A stretch of 64,000 nt of DNA, from contig WNNJ02001171.1 of assembly GCA_012934845.2 (NCBI GenBank), positions 62,001 through 126,000 of the forward strand, read 5' to 3'. Each line of letters opens with the position of its first letter. Position 1 is the first letter of the stretch. The notes under the pieces were generated by a model, which had not been told where the DNA came from, did no database searches, and worked only from the letters and a program-made list of their open reading frames with translations. The stretch comes from Pomphorhynchus laevis (taxonomy: Eukaryota > Acanthocephala > Palaeacanthocephala > Echinorhynchida > Pomphorhynchidae). Positions 1 through 11,994 of this stretch are shown here, piece after piece. The translations under genes and the position numbers were made by a program.

Positions 1-1565
1 ATAAATTTCGATTACTAGTGCTTATATTTTATAGGAAGGATCGTATTTTTAAAAATTGAGCTGTCGACAAATGTGCCCTTTTCAAACATGCCAGCTTTCA
101 CGCAAAGCGTTTTCACACTGTCTAATTTAACGAAGGAATTAATAAGCAACATCAAATATTGAATTAACGACAGAGTAATTTTAAGCTTTAATTATATTAA
201 TACCCACAGCTAAAAATGAGGCCAATCAAAGATTAAAGGTTTTACTGATTGTTGTTTTGAATTAGTCAGCCTAAAGGAAAGCTTTCTTTGCTTAAGTGCA
301 GCTGAGATTGTGACGACAGATTGGTCGAAATCTCGATCAGCAAAAATTAAAATGTACTTTTCTAAAGCCAATGATCCAATTGGCTTTAGATGATCCAATT
401 CAGCCAATGCAGAAATTGTGAAAATTCAGATCTCAATTATTACAACTTCCTTGATATTAAATATAGTTACGAAGTACGATCTAAATTTATTACTATTATT
501 ATTTAGATACGTTAATTCTAAATTAAAGGTTTTAATTATTTTAATTAATTAAAATTAATTAATTTTATTAAATTAAATAGTTACGTGAAAAAAATAATAA
601 ATTATTAGCTATTGATAACACTTAAAGAGCCGGTGAGCAGGATTAGATAAAGTTGATAAACTAGCTGCGGGAACGCAACTGAATCAAGAACGGAAAATTA
701 CGAAACTCAGGCGTCGCTTAGACATCTCTTCTGCAATAAAATATTTCATAAAATACTACAAATTCTAGACAAGCAATTTGTACTTGATGATCTAGATGAG
801 TTTACATGCAATACTCAAGTTTATAAATGTTTCAGTCAAGTAACCATTCATACGAAGCCATTATATTTATTCGTTAATAGTTTCATTGATTATTCTGGAA
901 CGGTTAGACTTAAATACTGAATAGCAGAAACTGAATAATACGAGTGAGCAAAGTGAATGGATAATTCCACCAGTACGGTGTGATTTAGCGGTTAAAATGT
1001 AGGACAATTACACGTTTCAGGTGATAATCAGATTAGACTCGGTAATAAGGCGTGGTAGACGTGCAGTTTAATTTAAATCAAGCGTACTCTTGCGTAATAC
1101 AAAGCAAATAAAATCTAAAGTATATAGTTTAATAATTACAATTATTTTAAAACGGATTAACAATTTAAAATAAGAGCAAGAAGAAAGCATTAAAGGAAAG
1201 TATTTTCTTAAAAAAATTTCAGTTTCTCGAAAGTATTGTATTTATTTCTCGTTGGTATTGTAAGAAGGAAAAATCTATTTTAATCGATTTATATTATTTT
1301 GTAGTAATAAATATAGTAAGTATTCGCGAAAAGAAAACATCAATCACAACACGTTTATTTTCTGAACTGCAATAATCTAATTTCGACGGTTGAGCATTGA
1401 CAGAGAATAAGAGAAAAAATCGGTATTCCTCCAGAGTATGGAAGAAAAATCACATACATGTATTCTCTATCATGGCCATAATTTCGAGGATGAACGATCG
1501 ATATAATAAAGAGTGATAGTTACTTACATATAATAAAAATTTAAAACGAATCAGGAGGAAGGTTT
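1..1565. other. AT-rich sequence downstream of the DnaJ gene
   Basis: No coding region or recognisable element is seen. On the minus strand this is the 3' side of the DnaJ gene. A TTTATT on the plus strand at about 1354-1359 (AATAAA on the minus strand) lies about 200 bases past the stop and is a candidate polyadenylation signal, but the AT content makes chance matches common. Confidence 0.4.
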
Positions 1566-1790
1566 TCACGGCAGATAATCAAAAACTACTTTCTTTTGCT
1601 CCTTAGTCAGCGTGTCAGGAAATACAATGTCAAACGTAACAATAAGATCCCCTCGTTTTTCGGTTTTCGAATTGGGAAGTCCTTCATTAGGGATTGTACG
1701 TGTAGTATGCGTGCCGATAACATCTTGAATACGAAGTTCGTGTTTTCTATTATCTAGTGTCGGTACGTAGACAGTCGTACCACATAAAGC
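1566..1790 (-). CDS. DnaJ-1: DnaJ exon 4 (last coding exon)
   Basis: The acceptor tttttag precedes GCTTTATGTGG. The exon is in phase 0 after exon 3 and encodes 74 residues plus TGA. It covers the second half of CTD2 and the dimerisation end ([20 protein letters not shown], then [13 protein letters not shown], ending FDYLP), as in animal DNAJB1/4/5. Confidence 0.93.
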   Translation of the reverse strand, partial: ALCGTTVYVPTLDNRKHELRIQDVIGTHTTRTIPNEGLPNSKTEKRGDLIVTFDIVFPDTLTKEQKKVVFDYLP

Positions 1791-2935
1791 CTAAAAAATA
1801 ATATTAGAATAAAAAATCAAATTAGTAAATTGAAAATAGACGTATTGTATTAATAAAATGAATTGTTGCGATAATTTAATGATTTGTAAAATTTCTGTCA
1901 ATTGATAAAATATTGTTATCCTAATAATAACTTTTACGTCTAAATCAATTTAGATATAATTTAATCATAATATATTATTAATATTAGTAATATATTATAT
2001 CCATAATATATTACGAATTTAATTATCCCTTCAGATGATGCCCAATATATTGAATTTATTAATTATACCAGACAGATTTGCAGATCTTAAACACAGTCTC
2101 ATACATTAAGTTCTTGTTCTTCTCATACATTGACTTCTTCGTCATACATTCAATTGTACCTGTTAGGAAACGAAATACATCGACTACATCAAATATGTAT
2201 ATTCTCTTTGTAATTTTTGTATAGAGTTACTAACTTGTTTCCTTCTGGCGTTCGAAAAAAGCGAAGTTTACTGTTTTTATTAAAATCGAGCACATCAAGC
2301 AGTAATTTGTATTGATTTCTAAATTTGAAATTTTCGATTCCCACGGAGATATCATCTACTTTAAAATACTCATCTACTTTAAAATAATCATCTACTTTAA
2401 AATAATCTAGAGGTTAAATGTAAAAAAATTGAGAAAATAAGAATCGAAAAAAAACAGACAAAAACTCAAAAGAAATTAGAATACAAAAGCAGATTATAAA
2501 AAATACACACAATTGTAAAAGTTAAAGGCAAAAACAAAGTGAGTAACAAATTAGCATGTATGTTATTCTTATGAATCTACTAGTTCGAGTAACGATACTT
2601 TTTGTGAATTTAATGAAGGACGTACTACTGAGAAATACTACAAAACTGTGTTTTTAGATAGGATAATGCCCTATACAGATCAATCAATCGTGATATTTTG
2701 CATAATGATCCTTATCGTCATTTGTTCGATTCGTATTTTACCCTCGTGCGATCACTTCAATCCTATAGCAGAGCTATACACTACTAATCAGCATGTGTAA
2801 ACCTCATCAGCAGTAAGCATGTGCTGACAATTTGAGTTCCGGTTTTCAGTTATGGTTATGCTTTATTCTTTGCGACCATTATTCATTGCTTACATATCAT
2901 GTGTATGTAAAACATAACTTGTATATTACTAAAAT

Positions 2936-2990
<55 letters not shown>

Positions 2991-5900
2991 AATATTAAAA
3001 GTTATCAGGAGGAATCAATATCAATCGAGTAAATCTTATTCTATACCGATTTAAAAGCTAAGCCTACTACATGTGGTTACAGCAAGGCACCTAGCGTAAG
3101 TGGCACTTATCTGATGTAAGTGCTTGTATTATTTATTTTTATTTAACAGAATAAATCGTATATTTGAAAATTTAATACTATGGATGGATGTCACATAACT
3201 GAGTGATAATAGAGCCGCTAGTCAACAATAACAAACATAAATAGACGACAGGCACACGAAATATGCTTGACCTATAAAATTTCATAACGGGAAGATATAC
3301 ATGAACATGCATCTAAATATTATTGTGATATGTACCTTTCGAAACGTATGTAAAGACACATTTAAACTAAATTAATGAAGCAGGCGTTGACAAAATCGTC
3401 AATAATAAAGACAAAATCATAAAGAAACTTTTCAATAAAGCAATCGGTAATGACGACGTTACAAGAAAAATAAATTAAATTAAGAAAAAGCATTGTCGGA
3501 AATTTGTAAGATATTTATAATTAAATTTGTTTTTAGCCCATTCGACAGAGTAGGGGTCTAAATACGCGGTGAAAGAACATATCATATCATAATCTAAATG
3601 AAACTAACTCAGTGATTTCATTTTGACTGACATCAAACTGAAAACTGTAATTCTTTACTAGGTGAATGTAAATGGTAATTTTAATAAATTTTATAACGCT
3701 CTAAAAATCAAGTTTGAAACAAAGGTTTTGATTTCCAATACAAAAGCATTGCAGTACTTGTCAGATGAATAATCCTCACAATTTAGAAATGTCTTTAAAG
3801 ATACAAGTAAAATTAAAATAGCAGCATTGATTAATAATAATGTGTGTGATAACTTCACAATATTTAAATTTGGAACAAAGTATGAGAAAAATATCAAACT
3901 ATTACAACAAACTATTACATAATTGTAATAATTGCTAACAACAAAATAAAGGTTATAAATAGTTCACATTAATAAGCGTTATTGTTGAAATTTAACAATT
4001 TTGAACAGTAGTTCAACCGTTGATAGTTTCTAATTGACAAAAAATAGTAAACGGCGTGCTATATCTAGTATTAACAAAAGAAACATAAAATCAATGCTAT
4101 TTTAATGTACCCAATACTTACATCTCTGAGAGAAATCTTCTTCTTATAAATGAGATTCGAATCTTTCCTTTCAAATAGTGGATGTGGTTTATCACGAATA
4201 ATAAATGTAACATCTGCTGGAATAGCATCTGGTGACTGATCACCTTCTTGAGGAAATGTTATCTTTGTGCCAGATTTCCAGCCTGGCTTTACTTCGATGG
4301 TAAGTACTTTATCTTCTACACGAGTGGTCCGACAATCTGAATTAAGAACCTTTCGCTTTATTTTCATTTTCTTAGTTACGCCAGTTAGTAATTCTTCAAG
4401 AGAGACTTTAAGATCATAGAAAATTGTGGGATCTCTACGCTTTTGCTTATTAGTAAAGTTGTCCATAAAGTGACGGCCGCCACCACTACCTCCACCAAAA
4501 GTCATACGTGTTGAGCCACCTCCAAATCCGATACTAAACATATCATCATCGTCATCGGCCATAAACGCTCCAAATGGATCACTTCCACTGAAAAACATAC
4601 GGAATGTTTGATTTGGATCTCCACTCCAAGTAAACGTTGTTGTGCCACCTTCGCTACCACCTGCACCACCGCCGGCCTCAGCATTTCGTAAACCTGTATT
4701 AACAGACAACGAAAATGAAAACTAATAATAATCAAAAACGAAATAAATTGATTTATAAAATAAGAACATTCAAATAAGAACATATATAAATTGGTGATAA
4801 GCTAACTGGTTCAATGAAGTAATTTTTTAAACAGAGAATAAGCAAGGAAATGAAAATATATACCTATATACTTAATTTATATAAAACTCAATAAAATCAG
4901 TTTATAAAAAATTATTAGAGCTGGATCAAAGAAAAGAGGAAAATTTTATTTGATATTTCGCTAACCTCTGTTAGCATCTTCAAAAAATTTGTAATTTTCT
5001 GAAAATGTTAACAGAAGTTAGCGAAATATCAAATAAAATTTTTCCATTTTTTGATCTCGCTTTAATAATTCTTAATCAATAATGGATCATTATCAACTAT
5101 TTACAAAAGGAAATTTATAATTTAAGGTATATAGACTTTAAAATTAACGAGGAACAATGAATAAATAAATGTCATGTCTATAAACAGATTATAAACATAA
5201 AAGAAATGCAGCAATCAATAAATATATAAAAATACAGAATAAATAAATTGATTTAAAAATCACTTAGATAGGATTATGAATATACGAACGCACGGTGTAA
5301 TCTAAAATAGCAAATCCAAAGGCTAAGTATCACAATTATTTAAAAAACTGCGAAAGCAAGACAATAATTCAAAATAGCGAACACTAAAGCTATTATAACT
5401 ATCTGTAGCGCGAAAATCATTACAAAAGTAAAATAACTTTGCTAACTAAGCATTCTAATTTAAATTAATTATTAAATAAACAATAATGACTATTTCTTAT
5501 TTAGTCATTATAATTTCTTTTTTTATCAAAACATTTTGATTTGAATGTTTTAAACTGATTTAAAAGCATGAAATACTGAATATATAAGAAATAAATCTTT
5601 ATATAAGATTTAAACGAGAGAACTTTAAATTTGATTACTAAAGTAGAGAATTGTACATAAAGAATATTATGTATGCACTATATGAATAGCGATTAATAAA
5701 TAGATTTTCGCATTTAATTAAAAATTTATTACGTAAATTATTAAAATCAAATGTTCATAGTCGAAAATGGCTCTTTAAATGGCTATGATTGTAAAGATTG
5801 TGACGTGTGTACCCGTGTTCGAGATAAAACATCTAAATGTTCGGTATATCAAAGTAAACCGTTTACATGTGGTTTTTCTGCATCAGCAAAACTTTCACAG

Positions 5901-8900
5901 CTATCATGCTCCTCAACTTTTGTCTCACATACGACTACTCAGACCGAAAAAATTAATTTTACGAAAAAATATTATAATTTATAGCGTTGGAAGCAAATGA
6001 ATTTGTTAAGTTGATTCTACAGATTGTTACAGCGTTATAGAATCAGAGAAATTTGCTGAATCCTGCATCATTTTATATTTAATAAAGAGTTTTAAATCTC
6101 TCACATACAATTTACTATTCTTGGCAGTAAACTAATATATTCGAAACAAATGCATGAAACGAGTGTGCAAAAGTAGCTGATTATTTGTTCTAATAACAAA
6201 CAACGTGATATTAGTTGATCAAATAATCACAATGATGTTGTGGCAATCATTACATATAATGCACAAGCATGTCATCTAATGACGATAACATAAGATTTTA
6301 ATAAGATCATAACATTTTATTCTTCAACAAATACTTATATATAACTAGATCGGAAGAAAATAAATTGGATAATGGCTATTTATCGTGTTACTACATATTT
6401 CATAAAAATACATAGCCCGAAATGTTATTTAATAATTCGAAACAAAGATCATTAAAGCTAAGTATTGCTATATTTAGAAAAAATAATAATATGTATAAGT
6501 TAAAACATATTTAAAGATTAAATAATACTCTATTTGTATGTTAAAAGTTAAAAATGCTGCTAAAATCACTGCTAGAGTGTGATCGCGTTGAATATAATTA
6601 CATAAATACAGTTTATTGTCGGTTTTCTACATTGATATTGTGAAGTCAAAATCATTGCTTACATTTGTTCATGTAGTATTTACTTTTGTAGGGAGCAGCA
6701 GCAAGCAAAAACACAACAATGAATCAAAAAACATTATTAAACCTTGCCCTGATCAAACTGGGCTAGGTATTACTAAAAGAGTACGCCAGTATAAGTACAC
6801 ACTTAAACGTGGAACAAGCAGTGCCTTGGTTGATCAAAATCATTAATAATGATCACATTATTGATTTCGATGGAACTACCATCTGGTCAGAATAATCTTG
6901 AATGTTTAAACGCAAGATTTAAGGAGCGTTTTATATTGATAAACTAAAAGATAACTTAATGATTGGTAATAAAGCTGACTTAACCTTAAAATTAATATAA
7001 ACAAAGGCCATTGCTTATAATTTCGATTTGCTCCCAATTTATATAATATAATAATAAAATGTTTTGTTTAAAAATGATTTGGTTTTAACCATTTTTGTTA
7101 TGTTTCTTTGCTTTTGGTTCATGTGGTTCTTTTTATGAATACATATGATTTGTATCTTTTAAGGTTCATTTTGTATACACGTGTTTGGTGTTTTTTAATA
7201 TTTCATTGTTGTGTTTTGTTTGCTGCTGCTCCCTACAAAAGTAAATGTTAAATCAACAAGTGTAAGCAATGATTTTGACTTTATCAATATCAATGTAGAA
7301 AACCGACAATAAACTGTACTTTTGTAATTGTTTTTCATTTTTAAATTTGTTTCAAATTTGCTGGAGATGCTAGTAGTTACTAGCGAAATATCAAAATAAT
7401 TTTATTGACTTTCACTTATTCACAATCGTTCTTGAATATTAAAAAAGATCAAGATGGATATATTTATTATATATTTATCTAAATTTTTGAAATTTATTCA
7501 CAAAAATTTTAAATTGTACTCAGTACTTCAAAATAAGAATGTATTATATTTTAAAATCTGTTTATACGAAATCTAATACCAAACTTGGTTGATAAATTAT
7601 AAGTTAAATTCAATTTGTTTGAATCACCCTCAAGTATCTAATGACATGACTTGTATAAGTCAGCTAATGATTATACAAGGCGAGCTCCAAGCATTGCATA
7701 AATACAATTTGCACGTATACGTAAAGTGATTACTAGATACATTTTGTCAATCCAGTTGTGTGAAATCGAAAAATAACGTGTAAGAGTCGTTTTCTGTTAC
7801 AATAGATCGATATGAATTAACCTTGTATAAGAAATACCTACACGCCCGTTTGGCAAGATCAACGACACTTCGGTAATCAAATATGATTGTCCGTTAGGCG
7901 AGCTGTATACAGTTTGTGTAACGTTACATCCAATCGTAGTAATAAACTATGCTGGTAATAGCTAATAGTAAATTAGAACAAATTGACTATTTGAGATAAG
8001 TAAAGCTACAGCGGATTTAATACTTTCTTGAGTTTGAAAAAAGAGATTAAAATCGGAGATATTAAAATGCTTTTATTACGCTAATAAAAAATGATGATTT
8101 TATATAATGATATCAATTGATTCTAATATTAACATCGACTTGAATTTTTTATCTAAACAAAAAGCGGAACATCCATCATCACATTTTGAAAAACGCATTT
8201 ATTCATGCAAATCGATCAAATCAGCTAACTGAGTCTACGTATTAAATATAATTATAAAATAATTGAGCTTATCATTACACCAAAGATATATAGTAAAATT
8301 TTAAGGTCTTGAATCAATATTGAAAATTAAAATGCACACACCTTCTTCGCCGAGTTGATCGTAGATATTGCGTTTTCGCTTGTCACTTAGCACTTCATAG
8401 GCTTCAGCAACTGCCTTAAATTTCTCCTCGGCGTTAGATTCTCGACATTTGTCAGGATGATATTTAAGAGCAAGCTTTCGATACGCTTTTCGTATTTCGT
8501 CTTCCGTTGCAGTTTTGGATATTCCTGCGGTTACATCAAATAGATAACATTCAAATATTTAAATTATTATAAAAACAATAGCCAACTCTATTATAAAAAA
8601 ATTGGCGATCATAAGACAATCAAAATTTTATTTGATTTCGTTTTTGTATCTATCTTGAACAGAAGCTGCAAACGGCGAATTGATTAAGTAACACAGAATA
8701 GAATGTCTTGATAAAAATGGGCTTAATTGAAGATAGAACAACACAAAAGATGTAAGAGTCAAAAAATGCAGGGAGGAGAGCGTAATAATAAAATAAAGAC
8801 TAGCATATATAATTGTAATTAAATTTTTAATTGTAAATACATTTCGAATTGCAATGTGAGAATATTTATTATGCCACTATAGCCTTTCTTCAATTGCCGG

Positions 8901-10848
8901 TTACTTGCTCGACTGCCTGGCTTAACAATTGCATTAAAATAAATTGATTTGGGTGAAGGGTATTGGTAATGTCGGTAGTTAGCGAATCAATTTGCTTAAG
9001 TGACTATTTGGAAAGGGCAACGCAATGAAGCATATGGCAAATGGGTGGACATTAAATTTGACAAAATTTACAGCGTCAACAATTCGAACGATCGTAGCGT
9101 GGGATACGGATTAAGCCAAGCTTATCGTGATACCCGTGTATATGGGCGGGACAATAAGTGACTTTTTCTTTGTGTGTGGTTTATACCTTACTGATTTCAA
9201 GGTATTTGATGCTGATGATATTTTAGTGTCAACTGCAAAGAGCTTAGTTGTAAATTGTTCAGTGTGTGGTTTGAATGAGGATGTTTCAGGGAGACAAAAT
9301 GTTGTCGCTAGTCTACTGACTGATAAGGGTTTAATGATGTGACAGCTACAAAAGCCGTGAAATAAATTTTGGGTGATATGTCAAGGACTTTTTGATAAAG
9401 CATAACTAACATATATCTAATTACTTAAATTTTATACTTTAAATGCCGTACCATATTACAGGTAGGACGTAAGTTATTATGAGCTCTAGCATAACCTTAA
9501 AAAAATCGAAGGACAACATGTAAATATAAACTTGAAAGTTCTCGATATGCGTTTATGGTCGATAATACTTTACATTATTTTGTTAAAAGTTGAGACTAAA
9601 TGACTATGTGAAGGTTAGATGGACACATATATGTTTATAAAAGTTGACGAATTCGATGGGTAGCGAAAGTCTAGCGAAAGTTTATAGGAATTATCAAGAC
9701 GTCCTCCACGGCGAAATTTGATGGCTTTGGTCTTCAGAATGTTGACAGCAAATCCGTTTTCGATCAATATAGGTTGAGTCGGTCAAGTATAAATTGAGTG
9801 ATCTGAAGAAACGAAAATAATAAGCTTGGAGTGAGGTTGTGTCGTTTGCAAGCTGGTTAATCTCCAACAGAGTGAGAAAAAGAACAAACTTACACGGGTC
9901 ACCTTACGAGACTCCTTTCTGTTGAGTGATTAAAACGAATAAATAAACGCTATCAAAAATGCACACTTCATTCGGTAACAACACACGATGTACTGTGTCG
10001 AGGAAGTCCCTAGATATGTGATATTAATAATTATGCTTCTCAATGATAAGTTGACGGTTGATATTATCGAAAGTTTTCGAAAAGTCTAAGAAAACTGCGT
10101 ATGCGCGACGATTTAACGATATCATTGTAAAAATAGTATGTCGAGTTTCAGTTAGCGCGGTGCTGATGGAATGTCTATTTCGAAATCCATGTTGTTCGGG
10201 AGGCAAGAGTTTCTCGGAATAGGTCGAAAGACGACGTGAAATCAAGGAAAAAAATACTTCAAAAGAATGATTAAAAATTGCGATGCCGCGATATGCATTT
10301 GGATGTCGCCGGACTATTTATATAGCACAATAACAACTGATTTCTGGCACGAATAAGGAACCGAGTATCCAATAAAAACGGTGCTATGCAGATCAGTCCA
10401 ATATTGGCCTAGTATAACAAATGTATCTTTAATATATTCATTCGCAATACGGTCAGTATCAGTGGCTTCGTGATTATTGAGATATGCTAGAACATTCTGG
10501 AGTTCATTAACCGAATTAGTTAGTTTATAGAGTTGTTCAGATCAGACGAAAGAATAAGTCGAAGCGTATTGGGAAAAAGAATATAACTTAAGTCAAAATA
10601 TATATATGCCCATGCTATCACGGCTATCAAATTTTTCATTATTTTTATAATGAAAAATTGTCTTAGTGAATTAAAAAAATATCTTGGTGAATTCAAAGAA
10701 TATATACAATATCTGTCATGAAGAAGACCATACTGCGGGTCGAAACGTTGTCGAAATAAAATAATTGATCGAAGTCTGGTTTTCATTGAATTTTACAAAT
10801 ATATAAACGAATCCATGACGGATCCCAGGTCGCAGCAAGAATACACAA

Positions 10849-10939
<91 letters not shown>

Positions 10940-11465
10940 TCTACATTTGATTAAGATATTACTCTAAATAATCACATTACATTAGATGAAATGCATCAAT
11001 GACATACATTTTATCTCGTTCCTTGTTGACTCTATGCATAGGGACCAAAATCTAATAATAAGGATTTTTTAGGTGATCTCTAATCTAAATACTTATACAT
11101 CGTATATTATTTATTAATAAATGCAAAGAAATTGAATTTAAAAAAATCTTAATTTTAAAAAATTTAAATTATATAAAATTTTAAGATTCAAACATTTGTT
11201 TAAATTTATTATATTACAAAATGGGTAGGTATAGTTAATTAATCTGATATAAAGTTGAAGATTAAAAAACGATATTTTATTTTTTCTAACGATAATTAAG
11301 GGCGGAATGCATTTGATAAATTTACGATTTCTGTTCGTTTAATTGTTGGCCTATTAATTTTTCTAAAATAGCACGTGTTTGGATAAATTTAAAATATAAG
11401 AATAATTATATATAAAATGAGTAAAAAAATGCAATACCTAAAATGCTGTAGTAATCTTTGCCCAT
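1566..11465 (-). CDS. DnaJ-1: DnaJ class B HSP40 co-chaperone (DNAJB1/4/5-like), four exons
   Basis: Type II HSP40 that stimulates the ATPase of HSP70 and hands it unfolded clients, in cytosol and nucleus. Exons read on the minus strand: 11465-11438, 8524-8342, 4693-4122 and 1790-1566, totalling 1008 nt (335 residues plus stop). All introns have GT-AG ends and the phases join cleanly. Residues 1-70 form a J domain that starts [13 protein letters not shown] and has the catalytic HPD in KYHPDK. A Gly/Phe-rich linker follows, with GDPNQTF and GSDPFGAF. Two CTD beta-sandwich domains come next ([20 protein letters not shown], then [27 protein letters not shown]), and the C-terminal dimerisation part ends VVFDYLP. 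There is no CxxCxGxG zinc region, which rules out type I. The length matches the family and no break is seen. The introns are filled with repeats. Confidence 0.95.
2341..2412. repeat. Short tandem repeat, three units of about 19 bp
   Basis: Three consecutive copies of a unit containing catctactttaaaata lie in DnaJ intron 3. It is not coding. Confidence 0.8.
2938..2987. repeat. (TA)n microsatellite
   Basis: A run of about 24 TA dinucleotides in DnaJ intron 3. The short open frame through it encodes only alternating Ile-Tyr and is not a gene. Confidence 0.95.
4122..4693 (-). CDS. DnaJ-1: DnaJ exon 3 (linker, CTD1, start of CTD2)
   Basis: The acceptor taatacag precedes GTTTACG and the donor GTAAGT follows GAT, giving 572 nt. 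The first two bases complete the Gly codon left by exon 2. It encodes the Gly-rich linker, an acidic run DDDDDM, and the substrate-binding domain. The reading frame stays open about 50 bases into intron 3, but the donor consensus and the match of exon 4 to the family place the end at 4122. Confidence 0.93.
4917..5063. repeat. Palindromic element with two inverted hammerhead-like cores
   Basis: An imperfect palindrome of about 70-nt arms in DnaJ intron 2. Each arm carries TGAARATG, a stem, then GCGAAATATC: minus strand at 4952-4982 and plus strand at 4999-5030. In the minus core the stem is GCTAAC-AGAG-GTTAGC; in the plus core it is GTTAAC-AGAA-GTTAGC. The same core recurs at 7361-7392 and 45881-45950 with a different stem sequence. 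The assignment to a hammerhead ribozyme is inference. Confidence 0.65.
6609..7316. mobile_element. Element with about 125-bp terminal inverted repeats and TA target duplication
   Basis: The ends are CAGTTTATTGTCGG and its reverse complement. The inverted repeats run about 6609-6733 and 7193-7316 with high identity and are flanked on both sides by TA (6607-6608 and 7317-7318). Inverted repeats with a TA duplication suggest a Tc1/mariner-type non-autonomous element. The interior, however, holds a decayed GIY-YIG-like fragment of Penelope type (see 6740-7010), so an inverted arrangement of a Penelope-like element is an alternative. It sits in DnaJ intron 2. Confidence 0.8.
6740..7010 (+). pseudogene. 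Penelope-like GIY-YIG endonuclease C-terminal remnant
   Basis: Translation in broken frames gives [21 protein letters not shown] and [18 protein letters not shown]. Penelope-like elements typically end with SALxxHxxxxxHxIDFDxxxIL and then a basic helix with a YIxxxKxxxN pattern, which this follows in order and spacing. It has stop codons and frame changes. A hammerhead-like core lies 350 bases downstream on the same strand. The match rests on pattern only and is moderate. Confidence 0.5.
7350..7440 (+). repeat. Single arm of the hammerhead-like palindrome family
   Basis: The stretch holds CTGGAGATG, stem CTAGTA-GT-TACTAG, then CGAAATATCAAAATAATTTT, nearly the same as one arm of the palindrome at 45825-46005. 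No inverted partner is found beside it. Confidence 0.65.
8216..8262 (-). repeat. Fragment of dispersed repeat E
   Basis: It contains the terminal motif of repeat E (aactgagtctacgtatt) in reverse orientation, in DnaJ intron 2 close to exon 2. Only the end of the repeat is present. Confidence 0.55.
8342..8524 (-). CDS. DnaJ-1: DnaJ exon 2 (J domain with HPD)
   Basis: The acceptor aaccgcag precedes GAATATCC and the donor is GTGTGT, giving 183 nt. The exon encodes the bulk of the J domain, including helix II ([17 protein letters not shown]), the HPD loop, helix III ([13 protein letters not shown]) and YDQLGEEG. Phase 1 junctions on both sides restore Gly codons. Confidence 0.95.
9640..10310 (-). 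pseudogene. Decayed LINE reverse-transcriptase fragment
   Basis: Read on the minus strand the region gives [20 protein letters not shown] and [17 protein letters not shown], then in other frames GDPCKF and QLANDTT at the places of the GxPQGSxLxPxLF and YADD motifs. This is a CR1/Jockey-group reverse transcriptase palm with the catalytic ADD altered. It has several frame changes, no endonuclease and no 3' end that I recognise. It lies in DnaJ intron 1. Confidence 0.7.
10713..10753 (+). ncRNA. Hammerhead-like core, second sequence type
   Basis: The motif reads ATGAAGAAGACC, a loop, GGTCGAAACGTTGTCG, so a GACC/GGTC stem is held between TGAAGA and GAAA. The arrangement is the same as in the palindrome family at 4917, 7350 and 45825, with a different stem. 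No third helix or cleavage site was identified, so an active ribozyme is not claimed. Confidence 0.4.
10853..10938. repeat. (AT)n microsatellite
   Basis: About 40 AT dinucleotides in DnaJ intron 1. Confidence 0.95.
11438..11465 (-). CDS. DnaJ-1: DnaJ exon 1 (start codon)
   Basis: A 28-nt coding exon: ATG, then eight codons giving MGKDYYSIL, plus one base before the donor GTATTG. The phase fits exon 2 exactly, and the residues match the conserved N-terminus of DNAJB proteins (MGKDYYxxLG). The upstream 11466-11994 stretch should hold the 5' UTR and promoter; I see no convincing TATA box or heat-shock element. Confidence 0.92.
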
Positions 11466-11994
11466 TTTAAATGAATTCAAATGATGAATTGTAATCTGCA
11501 GCACAATCTGTATCACACAAGTTCGTTCTGTTAAAGAATAAAATATTTTTTATTTTGTTTGGAACTCTGATAAAGACAAATTTAATACGTACATAGCGAC
11601 AATGAGGCAGAACCACTATCGTGTTGCATGCGTCTAGAATTTTGCAGCAAAATCGTTTAGCACAAAATATTAATTTACCTTTTAAACATATGTTTAGCAA
11701 AACTGATAGTATCGCATTAAGAAAAATTTGCAGCTGGCGTGTCATTTGAAATGTCAGTTCAATAAAGCAAAAATATTAACTATCGGGAAATGGACTGTTA
11801 TCGAAATGAACAAATAGTATTCAAGAACAAACAATATAATATTTGTATTTACAATATATAAATTATGTTGCATCTTATAATAAATGTAACACGAACACAA
11901 ATGAAAACAATTAATATATTTGTAAATTAAAGAAAACAAAAAATATGGTAAAACCTTACGATGACAAAAATAATTCATTATGGATTATCCATAC

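Noticed and set aside
2832-3032. Open frame through the (TA)n run
   Set aside because: It encodes only an Ile-Tyr repeat from a microsatellite inside a DnaJ intron.
5751-6000. Two overlapping plus-strand open frames with several cysteines
   Set aside because: They lie in DnaJ intron 2, have no family resemblance and are no longer than expected by chance in this composition.
9127-9342. 71-residue open frame in DnaJ intron 1
   Set aside because: No recognisable motif. It lies beside a decayed minus-strand LINE fragment and has no supporting signals.
11467-11760. Possible heat-shock elements (TTC/GAA clusters) upstream of the DnaJ start
   Set aside because: No three alternating nGAAn/nTTCn units with correct 5-bp spacing were found, only single matches.
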